NCBI RefSeq assembly: GCF_030019515.1
Contig: NZ_JASEEQ010000009.1
Coordinates: forward strand, 124,001-188,000
Source of the DNA: Nocardioides sp.
GTDB taxonomy: Bacteria > Actinomycetota > Actinomycetes > Propionibacteriales > Nocardioidaceae
Direction: 5' to 3'
DNA length: 64,000 nt
The notes under the pieces are model-generated. The model saw only the letters and a program-made list of their open reading frames with translations, made no database searches and had not been told where the DNA came from. Positions 9,713 through 17,928 of the stretch are shown here, piece by piece; the stretch's first letter is position 1; every line of letters starts with the position of its first letter. The position numbers were made by a program, and so were the translations under genes.

Positions 9713-10162
9713 GTGCAGCTCACCGACGGCGACCGGATCCGCGGCCTGCTCGCGAGCTACTGCCGGCTCGTCGACGCCGCCGACTTCGCCGGCGTGGGTG
9801 CGCTGATGACCGACGCCGTGCTGCGCGCCGAGGACGGCACGGCGCTCGCCACCGGGGCGGCCGAGGTCGAGCGGCTCTACGCCGGACTGGTGCGGCTGCA
9901 CGAGGACGGCACGCCGGGGACCCAGCACGTCGTCGCCAACACCGCCTTCGTCGAGGTCGCGACCGCGGACGGCTCCGTGGTCGCGACCTCGACGTACCTG
10001 GTCTTCCAGGCGGTCGCCGCGGTGCCGCTGCAGCCGATCATCACGGGCACGTACGTCGACACCTTCGCCCCGGACGGGTCCGGTGGCTGGCGGTTCGCCG
10101 AGCGCCGGTTCGGCGTCGGGCGCTCGGGCGTCCTGGAGCACCACCTCACGATCGCGCTCTGA
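9713..10162 (+). CDS. SnoaL-like (NTF2 fold) family protein
   Basis: 149 residues with the order typical of the SnoaL-like superfamily: an N-terminal helical part (IRGLLASYCRLVDAADFAGVGALM), a mid-region GTQHVVANT-FVEV, and a C-terminal VDTFAPDGSGGWRFAERRF strand pair. Members of this fold act as isomerases, cyclases, dehydratases or small hydroxylases and often accompany dehydrogenases of steroid and aromatic catabolism. GTG was chosen as start because the KstR-like operator and a -10-like hexamer lie just upstream. The SDR gene follows 52 bp later on the same strand, which suggests a shared pathway. Catalytic activity cannot be fixed from sequence. Confidence 0.8.
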   Translation: MQLTDGDRIRGLLASYCRLVDAADFAGVGALMTDAVLRAEDGTALATGAAEVERLYAGLVRLHEDGTPGTQHVVANTAFVEVATADGSVVATSTYLVFQAVAAVPLQPIITGTYVDTFAPDGSGGWRFAERRFGVGRSGVLEHHLTIAL

Positions 10163-10214
10163 CCCCCGCTGACCCCCCGCTGACCCCCGTTGACCCTGCA
10201 TCGAAAGGCCCTCC

Positions 10215-10937
10215 ATGAACCAGCCCGGCAGTCGTGTCGTCGTCGTCACCGGTGCCGCGTCCGGCATCGGGCACGCCACGGCGGCGCTGTTCCGCGACCT
10301 CGGCGACACGGTCTACGGGCTGGACATCCGGCCGACCGTGCCCGACGGCGTCGCCTACGTCGAGTGCAACGTCGGCGACCGCGCCTCGGTGCTCGCCGCC
10401 GTCGAGACCTGTGCCGCCGCCGGCCGGATCGACGTGCTGGCCAACGTCGCCGGGATCGTGCAGTTCGGCCGGATCGAGACCGTCACCGAGGAGGAGTGGG
10501 ACCGGGTCCACGCGGTCGACCTCAAGGGCCCGTTCCTGCTGATCCAGGCCGCGCTCCCGCACCTGCGCGCGTGCGGCGGCAACGTCGTCAACGTCTCGTC
10601 GGTCGCGGGCCACAAGGCCCAGCCCTACGCCACGGCGTACGCCGCCGCCAAGGGCGGACTCACCCAGCTCACCCGGGCGCTGGCCCTCGAGCTGGCGCCC
10701 GAGGGGATCCGGGTCAACGCGATCTGCCCCGGCACCGTGGACACCCCGATCGTCGAGCAGGTGTTCCACAAGCTCACCGACGACCTCGACACCCGGGTCG
10801 CCGACCGGCTGATGATGATGCTGCCCGGCGGCGCGATCCGGCCCGACGAGATCGGCTCCGCGATCGTCTACCTCGCCTCGCCGCAGGCCCGGATGATCAC
10901 CGGCGAGATCATGGCCTTCGACGGCGGGATGAGCTGA
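10215..10937 (+). CDS. SDR family NAD(P)-dependent oxidoreductase
   Basis: 240 residues, a classical short-chain dehydrogenase. The cofactor motif TGAASGIG is near residue 13, LDIRP with Asp after beta-2 favours NAD(H), NVAG lies near residue 77, and the catalytic Ser plus YAAAK are in VSSVAGHKAQPYATAYAAAK. The end EIMAFDGGMS is typical of the family. It would oxidise or reduce a hydroxyl/keto group; a hydroxysteroid-type substrate is suggested only by the KstR-like operator upstream of its partner gene. A GAAAGG ribosome site precedes the ATG. A 52-bp two-stem palindrome starts 12 bp after the stop. Confidence 0.88.
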   Translation: MNQPGSRVVVVTGAASGIGHATAALFRDLGDTVYGLDIRPTVPDGVAYVECNVGDRASVLAAVETCAAAGRIDVLANVAGIVQFGRIETVTEEEWDRVHAVDLKGPFLLIQAALPHLRACGGNVVNVSSVAGHKAQPYATAYAAAKGGLTQLTRALALELAPEGIRVNAICPGTVDTPIVEQVFHKLTDDLDTRVADRLMMMLPGGAIRPDEIGSAIVYLASPQARMITGEIMAFDGGMS

Positions 10938-10948
10938 GTGGCCGCCGT

Positions 10949-11000
10949 CGGGTCGGGCCCCTGAGGACGCGCCAGGGCGCGTCGCCAGGCGCCCGCCCCG
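10949..11000 (+). repeat. 52-bp two-stem palindromic element, copy 1
   Basis: The outer stem pairs CGGGTCGGGC (10949-10958) with GCCCGCCCCG (10991-11000), one mismatch. The inner stem pairs GACGCGCC with GGCGCGTC around AG. A second copy of exactly the same length and the same inner stem lies at 38461-38512, with a different but complementary outer stem. Both copies stand directly after a gene stop, in the same orientation relative to that gene. Transcription termination or 3' end protection is a likely role. Confidence 0.6.
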
Positions 11001-11016
11001 TACGATGTGTCGCCGC

Positions 11017-11092
11017 GCCGGTGTAGCTCAGTTGGTAGAGCGCCTCACTTGTAATGAGGATGTCGCGGGTTCGACTCCTGTCACCGGCTCCA
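11017..11092 (+). tRNA. tRNA-Thr (anticodon TGT)
   Basis: A complete 76-nt cloverleaf: acceptor stem GCCGGTG/CACCGGC, D-arm AGCTCAGTTGGTAGAGC, anticodon stem CCTCA/TGAGG with loop CTTGTAA (anticodon TGT at 11050-11052), T-arm around GGTTCGACTCC, discriminator T and encoded CCA. It reads ACA and, by wobble, other ACN threonine codons. It stands alone between an SDR gene and a convergent DUF305 gene. Confidence 0.96.
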
Positions 11093-11105
11093 CAAACGCG
11101 CCGCG

Positions 11106-11744
11106 TCAGTCGCGCAGCATCTCCCGCATCTGCTCCACCTCGGCCTGCTGGGTGGTGACGATGTCCTCCGCGAGCGCGACCGCGGGTGGGTACTCGCCCT
11201 CGACGATCTCGTGCCGGGCCATCGAGATGGCGCCCTGGTGGTGGGTGATTATCAGCCGCAGCCAGTGCTGCTCGAAGTCGCCGGGCCAGCTGCCGGCCAG
11301 CCGGTCGAGATCGCTGTCGCCGAGCGCCCACGGTCCCATCCGGGTGCGCATCAGGCCGCGCATCGTGCCGGCCGTCGATCGCCGCATCATGGTGCCGTCG
11401 TCCATCATCCGGTCCGGCCCGTACGACGCCTCCTCGTCCCACGAGGTCAGCCACCCCTGCATCCGGTCGACCTCGGCGCTCTGCGCCACGGTGATCCGGT
11501 CGGTGAGCTCGGCGAACGCCGGTGGGAGCGCGTGCGCGGTGGCCATGGCGACCATGCGCAGGCCCTGCTGGTGGTGGGGCACCATCTCGGCGGCGAACGC
11601 CACGTCCGCCCCGTTGTGCGCCGGCTCGGTCGCGTCGCGTGCCGCAGGCCCGGTCTTGCTGCCGCACCCGGCCAGGGTGAGGCCCGCGAGGGCCACGAGC
11701 ACGCACACAGCTCCGCGCAGGGCACGGTGTCGACGGGCCGCCAT
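11106..11744 (-). CDS. DUF305 family lipoprotein
   Basis: 212 residues. A lipoprotein signal peptide ends in LAGC (Cys about 27). The mature part carries two DUF305 histidine motifs, MVPHHQQGLRMV (about 54) and ITHHQGAISMA (about 166), separated by a Met/Asp-rich stretch. DUF305 is a ferritin-like fold found in extracytoplasmic proteins, several linked to copper or other metal stress; the paired His-His motifs and many methionines would suit metal binding. It is anchored on the outer face of the membrane. It is monocistronic and convergent with the tRNA gene, with 13 bp between them. Confidence 0.88.
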   Translation of the reverse strand: MAARRHRALRGAVCVLVALAGLTLAGCGSKTGPAARDATEPAHNGADVAFAAEMVPHHQQGLRMVAMATAHALPPAFAELTDRITVAQSAEVDRMQGWLTSWDEEASYGPDRMMDDGTMMRRSTAGTMRGLMRTRMGPWALGDSDLDRLAGSWPGDFEQHWLRLIITHHQGAISMARHEIVEGEYPPAVALAEDIVTTQQAEVEQMREMLRD

Positions 11745-11834
11745 GCTCCGACGCTAGGTCCGATACCGCTCGGTAACCCGGGGCGAAGGTCCCGACCCGG
11801 GGGACCGCCGACCCCCGCCACTAGCATCGCCGAC

Positions 11835-12584
11835 ATGGCCCGGAACCTGCTCTTCCTCGCCGGACTCGCGCGCTCGGGCACGACGGCGCTGCTGCAGGTG
11901 ATGAACGCGCACCCCGAGGTCGCGGTCGGCATGGAGCGCTACAAGCGGCTCTGGAGCAGTGGCGTCGACCGGCTCACCGCCGACCTGTTCGAGGCCGATC
12001 GCTTCTTCGACTTCTCCGACGGGCTGACCAACCAGGACCCGCAGGAGGCGGCCCGGTGGGGCGTCGACTACGCCGCCCTGCGGGCCAAGTGGGCGGATGC
12101 GACGTACGTCGGCGACAAGATGACCACGATCCGCTTCGACCGGCTGCACGAGATGCACCCGGACGCCCGCTTCGTGTTCATCGTGCGCGACATCGACCAG
12201 GTCGCGCACTCCTGGGAGCGGCGCGCCCGCGACGCCGCCGACGTCGGCTGGCCCGAGCGCGCCGACGCACAGGCGTCCGTGGAGCGCTGGAACCTCGCGC
12301 TCAAGCGGATCCGCCGGGCGGTGCGCCAGCACCCCGACCGCGCCGTCGTCGTCGAGTACGCCCGGTTCTTCGGCGACCCGGAGGCCGCCGGCCTGCACGC
12401 CGTCCTGGACTTCCTGGGCCTCGCCCACGAGCCCTCCGTCGCGGCGGCGTTCGAGACGACGCATCGCGAGTACGTCGACAGCGTGGCCGGTCGCGAGCGC
12501 ACCCTGTCCCCCGAGCTCCGCGGCTTCGTCGACGGCCTCGCCGACCGCCGGCTGTGGCGGGCGGTCACCCGGCAGGCGGTGTGA
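11835..12584 (+). CDS. Sulfotransferase family protein
   Basis: 249 residues. GLARSGTTALLQVMNAHPEV is the 5'-phosphosulfate-binding loop of PAPS-dependent sulfotransferases at the extreme N-terminus, and FIVRDIDQVAHSWERR supplies the 3'-phosphate-binding Arg/Ser. VVVEYARFFGDPEAA and LDFLGLAHEPSVA match the helix pair usually found before the C-terminus. It would transfer sulfate from PAPS to a hydroxyl or amine; the acceptor is unknown. No PAPS-synthesis genes are nearby. The ATG opens directly onto the P-loop strand, as usual in this family, and the gene diverges from the DUF305 gene across a short gap. Confidence 0.82.
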   Translation: MARNLLFLAGLARSGTTALLQVMNAHPEVAVGMERYKRLWSSGVDRLTADLFEADRFFDFSDGLTNQDPQEAARWGVDYAALRAKWADATYVGDKMTTIRFDRLHEMHPDARFVFIVRDIDQVAHSWERRARDAADVGWPERADAQASVERWNLALKRIRRAVRQHPDRAVVVEYARFFGDPEAAGLHAVLDFLGLAHEPSVAAAFETTHREYVDSVAGRERTLSPELRGFVDGLADRRLWRAVTRQAV

Positions 12585-12618
12585 GCGGACTGCGCCGGTC
12601 GATCGGGGGCGCACGACC

Positions 12619-13470
12619 TCACCGGAGCCGGCGTACCTCGAACCGGTCCGGCGGGTGCGCGATCGCCTCCTGGGCGGCGACCAGCTGGATCTCCCGGGTG
12701 CCGGCGGCGAGGGTCGCCTCGAGGATCGCGAACACCGACGTGGTGGTCCGGACCAGCGCGGTCGGCGCCGACCCGGTGCTGTGCAGGTGCGCGAGGTACA
12801 GCGCGGCGGTCACGTCGCCGCACCCGTTGGGGAGGATCGGCAGCAGTGGGGTCTGGACCGCCCAGGCGCCCTGGTCGGACACCGCGACCACGTCGATGCT
12901 GCCCTCGGGCACCTCGCCGTGCACGACGCTGGTCACCAGCACGTCGCGCGGGCCACGAGCGCGCAGCTCGTCGACGGCCGCCACGATCTCGGCCAGGGTC
13001 CGCGTCTCCCGGCCGGTCAGGAAGTCCAGCTCGAAGTGGTTGGGCGTGAGGATGTCCGCGTGCGGCACCACGGTGTCGCGCAGGAACTCCGGGATCCCCG
13101 GCCGCACGAACATCCCGCGTCCGACGTCGCCCATCACCGGGTCGCAGCAGTACACCGCGGCCGGGTTCAGCTCCTTGACCCGGGCGACCGCGTCCAGGAT
13201 CACGGCGCCGACCGCCGGGTCGCCCTGGTAGCCGGACAGCACCGCGTCGACGCCCGCCAGCGCGCCGCGCTCGTCGATGCCCGCGATCACGTCGCGGACG
13301 TCCTCGGGGTCGAGCATCGGCCCGCGCCACGCGCCGTACCCCGTGTGGTTGGAGAAGTGCACGGTGAGCACCGGCCAGACCTCGTGGCCCAGCCGCTGCA
13401 GCGGGAACACCGCCGCCGAGTTGCCGACGTGGCCGTAGGCCACCGAGGACTGGATGGACAGGATCTGCAC
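12619..13470 (-). CDS. pdxY: Pyridoxal kinase PdxY
   Basis: 283 residues, close to the 280-290 usual for PdxY. The N-terminus ILSIQSSVAYGHVGNSAAVFPLQRLGHEVW is diagnostic of PdxY/PdxK, as are HFSNHTGYGAW, the adenine/metal-binding CCDPVMGD and the catalytic PNGCGDVTAALYLAH with its GCGD aspartate. It phosphorylates pyridoxal in the B6 salvage pathway in the cytoplasm. GTG was chosen because the conserved beta-strand (VQILSIQSSV) begins immediately; upstream codons are Arg-rich and unlike the family. It is convergent with the sulfotransferase gene, 34 bp apart. Confidence 0.92.
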   Translation of the reverse strand: MQILSIQSSVAYGHVGNSAAVFPLQRLGHEVWPVLTVHFSNHTGYGAWRGPMLDPEDVRDVIAGIDERGALAGVDAVLSGYQGDPAVGAVILDAVARVKELNPAAVYCCDPVMGDVGRGMFVRPGIPEFLRDTVVPHADILTPNHFELDFLTGRETRTLAEIVAAVDELRARGPRDVLVTSVVHGEVPEGSIDVVAVSDQGAWAVQTPLLPILPNGCGDVTAALYLAHLHSTGSAPTALVRTTTSVFAILEATLAAGTREIQLVAAQEAIAHPPDRFEVRRLR

Positions 13471-13774
13471 CTGTGCAGTCTCTCGTACGGCGTGAGCTGC
13501 CGGCTGGTGTGTGGGACCAGGTGGACGGTCGCCGGCGGGCCACCGACCGGCTGGCTGCCTCCGCTCCGCGACTGCTCCGGTCTCGAGACGCCGGTCGCGA
13601 CCTCCTCCGTCGGTCGCGCGGCTCCTCGACCTCCTCGCAGACACAGGGTCTGCGGTCTCTTGCGAGCTCGCTCGCAAAAGACGGCAGCCCCTGGCTCGGA
13701 AAACTAGAACGCGTTACAGTGTGGTCGCGCACACATTCCCGCGGTATGCCGCCCTGCCCAGCGAGGTAAAGCAC
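13471..13774. other. Non-coding gap with small hairpins between pdxY and the GMC oxidoreductase
   Basis: No gene is supported in this 304-bp divergent gap. It holds a KstR-like operator and promoter close to the right gene, and small inverted repeats: CGCAGAC with GTCTGCG (13636-13655) and TTGCGAG with CTCGCAA (about 13660-13677). The rest is Arg/Ala-coding in all frames, as expected of GC-rich non-coding DNA. Confidence 0.6.
13705..13718. promoter_or_regulatory. KstR-like operator (TAGAACGCGTTACA)
   Basis: TAGAACGCGTTACA fits TNNAACNNGTTNNA. It overlaps a -10-like TACAGT (13715-13720), so a bound repressor would block transcription of the GMC oxidoreductase-aldehyde dehydrogenase pair. The left half is identical to that of the site at 9676. 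Confidence 0.6.
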
Positions 13775-15421
13775 ATGGCCAAGACGCCGTACAGAGGAGA
13801 GGCCGACTACGTCGTGGTCGGCTCCGGCAGCTCGGGCGCGGCGATCGCCGGCCGGCTGGCCCAGTCCGGCGCGAGCGTGATCGTGCTCGAGGCCGGCAAG
13901 AGTGACGACCAGTACCTGGTGAGGAAGCCCGGGATGATCGGCCCGATGCACTCGGTCCCCGAGATCAAGAAGCGGGTCGACTGGGGCTACTACTCCACGC
14001 CGCAGAAGCACCTCCTGGACCGCAGGATGCCGGTCCCGCGCGGCAAGGTGGTCGGCGGCTCGAGCTCGATCAACGGCATGGTCTACGTGCGCGGCAACCG
14101 CGCCAACTACGACTCCTGGGCCGCGGGGGGCTGCACCGGCTGGTCGGCCGACGAGGTGAACGCGGCGTACCGGCGCATGGAGGACTTCGAGGACGGCGCC
14201 AACGACTACCGCGGTGCCGGCGGGCCGATCAAGGTCACTCGCAACGCGGCCCCGCAGGAGGGCTCCCTGCAGTTCATCCAGGCGACCTCGGACGTGGTGG
14301 GCGTGAAGGTCCTCGACGACTACAACGCCGAGTCGCAGGAGGGCGTCAGCCGGATGCAGCAGAACGCTGCCGGCGGTCTGCGCTACAGCGCCTCGCGCGG
14401 CTACCTCCACCACCTCGATGTCCCGACCCTGCAGCTGCAGACCGAGGTCCTGGTCACCAAGATCGTCATCGAGAACGGCCGCGCCACGGCCGTCGAGGTG
14501 ACCGACCTGGGCAAGGGCGGCGGCACCCGGCGTACCGTGCGGGCCGGCAAGGAGGTCATCCTCTCGGCCGGCTTCGTCGGCTCCGCGCAGATCCTGATGC
14601 TCTCCGGCATCGGCCACGCCCAGCACCTGCGCGACCACGGCATCGAGGTGGTCGCGGACCTGCCGGTGGGCGACAACCTGCACGACCACATGTTCCACGC
14701 GCTCACCTTCCACGTGACCTCCTCGAAGATGCGCGGCAACGCCTTCTTCTTCGGCAAGGGCGTGCTCAAGGAGGCGCTCCGCCCGGGGAAGACGTTCATG
14801 GCCAACTCGGTCTTCGAGGCGGTCGCGTTCCTGCGTACGTCGCAGGCGACCGACGTGCCCGACCTGCAGCTGCACCTGCTGCCCTGGTCCTACGTCTCAC
14901 CGAACCAGGACGAGCCGATCCGCCACGAGGTCGACCCGCGTACGTCGATCACGCTGCTCTCCACGCTGATCTACCCACGCAGCAGGGGCACGCTGCGGCT
15001 GGCGTCCGGCGACCCGACCGCGACGCCGCTCATCGACTTCCAGTACCTCGCCGACCCCGGCGACCTGGAGGTGCTCGCCGAGGGCTCCGAGATGGTCCGC
15101 GAGATCATGGGTGGCGCGGCGTTCGGCGGCGCCGTCAAGGAGGAGATCCACCCCGGGGCCGGCCTCAAGGGCCAGGAGCTGCGCGACGCGATCCTCAACC
15201 GGGCGACCTCGGTCTACCACGGCGTCGGCACCTGCCGGATGGGCACCGACGAGCTGTCGGTCGTGACCCCGGACCTCAAGGTCCGCGGCGTCGAGGGCCT
15301 CCGGGTCTGCGACGCCTCGATCATGCCGTCGATCACCGGCGGCAACACCAACGCGCCCGCGATCATGATCGGTGAGCGCGGCGCCGACCTTGTTCTCGGC
15401 ACCGTGCCCGGGAGGCCGTGA
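13775..15421 (+). CDS. GMC family FAD-dependent oxidoreductase
   Basis: 548 residues, normal for the choline dehydrogenase/alcohol oxidase branch of the GMC family. The FAD-binding fingerprint VVGSGSSGAAIAGRLAQSG with LEAG follows the start, GMC signature 1 is PRGKVVGGSSSINGMVYVRG (about 90), signature 2 is GSAQILMLSGIG (about 268), and the catalytic His regions are VYHGVGTCRMG (about 475) and GGNTNAPAIMIGERGADLVL. It would oxidise an alcohol to an aldehyde with flavin. The next gene, 3 bp away, is an aldehyde dehydrogenase, so the pair could convert an alcohol to an acid. The KstR-like site suggests a sterol-derived or similarly hydrophobic substrate; that is inference. Confidence 0.88.
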   Translation: MAKTPYRGEADYVVVGSGSSGAAIAGRLAQSGASVIVLEAGKSDDQYLVRKPGMIGPMHSVPEIKKRVDWGYYSTPQKHLLDRRMPVPRGKVVGGSSSINGMVYVRGNRANYDSWAAGGCTGWSADEVNAAYRRMEDFEDGANDYRGAGGPIKVTRNAAPQEGSLQFIQATSDVVGVKVLDDYNAESQEGVSRMQQNAAGGLRYSASRGYLHHLDVPTLQLQTEVLVTKIVIENGRATAVEVTDLGKGGGTRRTVRAGKEVILSAGFVGSAQILMLSGIGHAQHLRDHGIEVVADLPVGDNLHDHMFHALTFHVTSSKMRGNAFFFGKGVLKEALRPGKTFMANSVFEAVAFLRTSQATDVPDLQLHLLPWSYVSPNQDEPIRHEVDPRTSITLLSTLIYPRSRGTLRLASGDPTATPLIDFQYLADPGDLEVLAEGSEMVREIMGGAAFGGAVKEEIHPGAGLKGQELRDAILNRATSVYHGVGTCRMGTDELSVVTPDLKVRGVEGLRVCDASIMPSITGGNTNAPAIMIGERGADLVLGTVPGRP

Positions 15422-15424
15422 GAC

Positions 15425-16984
15425 ATGACCCTGCAGCGACCGGCGTCGATCACCGACGCGTTCCTGGACCGGCTCGTCGCCCGGGTCCCCTCGACCAGCG
15501 GCGGCACCTGGAAGCTCACCGAGGTCTACACCGGCGACGTGCTCGTGGAGCTGCCCCAGTCGACCCCGGCCGACATCGAGGCGGCGTTCGCGACCGCTCG
15601 AGCCGCTCAGCGCGAGTGGGCCGCCCGGCCGCTCAAGGAGCGGCTCGAGGTCTTCAAGCGCGCGCACGCGCTGTTCCTCGACAACGCGCACACCACGACC
15701 GACCTGATCCAGGTCGAGAGCGGCAAGAACCGGCGGATGGCGATCGAGGAGACCTGCGACCCGGTGATGGTGATGAGCCACTACCTCAAGCGGGCGCCGC
15801 ACCTGCTCAAGCCGGTCAAGCGCGGCGGCCCGGTGCCGTTCCTGTCCACCTCGACCGAGATCCGCCAGCCCAAGGGCGTGGTCGGCATCATCGCGCCCTG
15901 GAACTTCCCGTTCGCCACCGGCATCTCCGACTCGATCCCGGCCCTGATGGCCGGCAACGCGATCGTCCTCAAGCCGGACAACAAGACGGCGCTCTCGCCG
16001 TTGTACGGCGTGCAGATGCTGGAGGAGGCCGGCCTGCCGAAGGGGCTCTTCCAGGTGGTCTGCGGCGAGGGCCCGGACGTCGGCCCGACCCTGATCGACC
16101 ACGCCAACTACGTGATGTTCACGGGCTCGACCGCGACCGGCCGGGTGATCGGCGAGCGCGCCGGACGCAACCTGATCGGCTGCTGCCTCGAGCTCGGTGG
16201 CAAGAACCCGATGGTCGTCCTCGAGGACGCCGAGCTCGACGAGGTCGTGCAGGGCGCGATCTTCGGCGCGTTCGGCAACACCGGGCAGATCTGCATGCAC
16301 ATCGAGCGGATGTACCTGCCGGCCTCGCGGTACGACGAGTTCCGCTCGCGGTTCGTCGCGGCGACCGAGGCGCTGACCATCGGGGCGGCGTACGACTTCG
16401 GCCCCGACATGGGCTCGCTGGTCTCGCCCGACCACATGGAGCGGGTCAAGGCGCACGTCGACGACGCCGTGGCCAAGGGCGCCACCGTGCTCACCGGCGG
16501 CCGGGCGCGGCCCGACCTCGGGCCGGCCTTCTTCGAGCCGACCATCCTCGAGGGCGTCACCCAGGACATGCTCTGCGGCGTCACCGAGACCTTCGGGCCG
16601 GTCGTGGCGCTGCACTCCTACCGCACCGTGGACGAGGCGGTCGCGCTCGCCAACGACACCGACTACGGGCTGAACGCCTCGGTGTGGGGCGGCGACCTCG
16701 CCACCGCCTGCCAGGTCGGCAGGCGGATCGAGTCGGGCAACGTCAACGTCAACGACATCCTCGCGACCGCGTACGCGTCCAAGGGCACGCCGTCGGGCGG
16801 CGTCAAGCAGTCCGGCGTCGGCGCCCGGCACGGCGACCAGGGCCTGCTGAAGTACACCGACGTGCAGAACCTCGCCGTCCTCAAGAAGCAGGTGATGGGC
16901 GCGCGGCCCGGCCAGGACTACGACAAGTACGTCAAGGGGATGCTCGGCGGCCTGCGGATGATGCGCAGGACCGGCATCCGCTAG
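15425..16984 (+). CDS. gabD2: Aldehyde dehydrogenase, succinate-semialdehyde dehydrogenase GabD2 type
   Basis: 519 residues, essentially the length of mycobacterial GabD2. The Rossmann motif FTGSTATGRVIGERAG, the base in LELGGKNPMVVLEDAEL and the catalytic cysteine in FGNTGQICMHIERMYLP are present, and QPKGVVGIIAPWNFP, AYDFGPDMGSL and GLLKYTD match the GabD2 branch. It oxidises an aldehyde to the acid with NAD(P)+. Succinic semialdehyde is the family substrate, but coupling to a GMC alcohol oxidase 3 bp upstream suggests the real substrate may be that enzyme's aldehyde product. The operon ends at a palindrome-rich convergent gap. Confidence 0.88.
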   Translation: MTLQRPASITDAFLDRLVARVPSTSGGTWKLTEVYTGDVLVELPQSTPADIEAAFATARAAQREWAARPLKERLEVFKRAHALFLDNAHTTTDLIQVESGKNRRMAIEETCDPVMVMSHYLKRAPHLLKPVKRGGPVPFLSTSTEIRQPKGVVGIIAPWNFPFATGISDSIPALMAGNAIVLKPDNKTALSPLYGVQMLEEAGLPKGLFQVVCGEGPDVGPTLIDHANYVMFTGSTATGRVIGERAGRNLIGCCLELGGKNPMVVLEDAELDEVVQGAIFGAFGNTGQICMHIERMYLPASRYDEFRSRFVAATEALTIGAAYDFGPDMGSLVSPDHMERVKAHVDDAVAKGATVLTGGRARPDLGPAFFEPTILEGVTQDMLCGVTETFGPVVALHSYRTVDEAVALANDTDYGLNASVWGGDLATACQVGRRIESGNVNVNDILATAYASKGTPSGGVKQSGVGARHGDQGLLKYTDVQNLAVLKKQVMGARPGQDYDKYVKGMLGGLRMMRRTGIR

Positions 16985-17023
16985 TGGTTCGGGCGGTCGG
17001 GCGCTCGGGCGCTCGGGCGCTCG

Positions 17024-17115
17024 GGCAGTTTCCCCGGTGGGCCGGGGAAACTGCCACTTCCTGGGGGAAGTTTCGGCCCAACAGTTCCGGTTTCCCCGGT
17101 CGGCCGGGGAAACCG
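17024..17115. repeat. Pair of GTTTCCCCGG palindromes between convergent genes
   Basis: Palindrome A has perfect 14-bp arms, GGCAGTTTCCCCGG (17024-17037) and its complement (17042-17055). Palindrome B has 12-bp arms, CGGTTTCCCCGG (17088-17099) and complement (17104-17115). Each has a 4-bp centre. A weaker stem, TGGG...CCCA around GGAAGTTTCGG, lies between them. The arrangement recurs once at 25788. The place between two gene ends suits a bidirectional terminator or a REP-like element. Confidence 0.8.
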
Positions 17116-17122
17116 TCCCGGC

Positions 17123-17899
17123 TCAGGCCACCTGCAGCGAGCGCTTCGAGAGCCCCATCCAGAAGCCGTCGATGACCTGGAGGCCGGGGGCCTCGGGGTC
17201 GGTGGCCGCACCGAGGGTGACGAACAGCGGCGTGTAGTGCTCGACGGTCGGGTGGGCGTAGGGCATGCCCGGCGCCTGCGTGCGGTAGTTGGCGAGCGTG
17301 TCGACGTCGCCGCGGGCCAGCGCCTCGCCGGCCCACGCGTCGAAGTCCGAGGACCAGCCGGGGGCGGCCGCGTCGATGCGCCACTCGGTGAGGAACGGCA
17401 GGCCGTGGGTGAGGAATCCGGAGCCGATGATCAGCACGCCCTCGTCGCGCAGCGGGCGCAGCCGCTCGCCGAGACGCATCAGGCGGACCGGGTCGTGGGT
17501 CGGCAGCGACATCTGGAGCACGGGGACGTCGCCGTGCGGGTACATGATCTTCAGCGGCACCCAGGCGCCGTGGTCGAGGCCGCGGCTGGCGTGCTGGTGG
17601 ACCGGCTCGCTCGCCGGCATCATCGCGGCGATCCGCTGGGCGAGCGCCGTCGCGTCCGGGGTCTCGTAGGTCATCCGGTAGTAGCGGGCGTCGAAGCCGC
17701 CGAAGTCGTAGACCAGCGGCGCCCCGCTGGCGCTGAGGCTGACCGGGGCGGACTCCCAGTGCGCGCTGATGATCAGGATCGCCTTCGGCCTCGGGAGGTC
17801 GGCGGCCCAGGCCGCGAGCTGCCCGGACCACACCGGGTCGTCCAGCAGCGGCGGGGCGCCGTGACCGATGTAGAGGGCCGGCATGCGTACGTCGTTCAT
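17123..17899 (-). CDS. Class III extradiol dioxygenase family protein (LigB/DODA type)
   Basis: 258 residues, typical of the bacterial DODA/YgiD branch of the LigB superfamily. Metal-binding histidines are visible in ALYIGHGAPPLL (about 15), ISAHWESAP (about 49), HASRGLDHGAWVPLKIMYP (about 110) and the C-terminal HYTPLFVTLGAA. Enzymes of this group cleave the ring of catechol-type compounds such as DOPA with Fe(II), or bind zinc. It is a single gene convergent with gabD2. An inverted repeat TCCAACTGGTTGGA lies 7 bp before the ATG and fits the KstR-like consensus loosely. The natural substrate is unknown. Confidence 0.88.
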   Translation of the reverse strand: MNDVRMPALYIGHGAPPLLDDPVWSGQLAAWAADLPRPKAILIISAHWESAPVSLSASGAPLVYDFGGFDARYYRMTYETPDATALAQRIAAMMPASEPVHQHASRGLDHGAWVPLKIMYPHGDVPVLQMSLPTHDPVRLMRLGERLRPLRDEGVLIIGSGFLTHGLPFLTEWRIDAAAPGWSSDFDAWAGEALARGDVDTLANYRTQAPGMPYAHPTVEHYTPLFVTLGAATDPEAPGLQVIDGFWMGLSKRSLQVA

Positions 17900-17905
17900 G
17901 CTCGC

Positions 17906-17919
17906 TCCAACTGGTTGGA
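17906..17919. promoter_or_regulatory. Inverted repeat operator candidate before the dioxygenase gene
   Basis: TCCAAC-TG-GTTGGA is a perfect 6-bp-arm inverted repeat just upstream of the dioxygenase ATG. It satisfies TNNAACNNGTTNNA but lacks the TAGAAC half-site shared by the sites at 9676 and 13705, so it may serve another TetR or MarR regulator. Confidence 0.4.
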
Positions 17920-17928
17920 TCTTCAACT

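Noticed and set aside
13511..13774. Long N-terminal extension of the GMC oxidoreductase
   Set aside because: The frame is open but Arg/Ser-rich, contains the operator and promoter, and would precede the FAD fingerprint by 90 extra residues not seen in the family.
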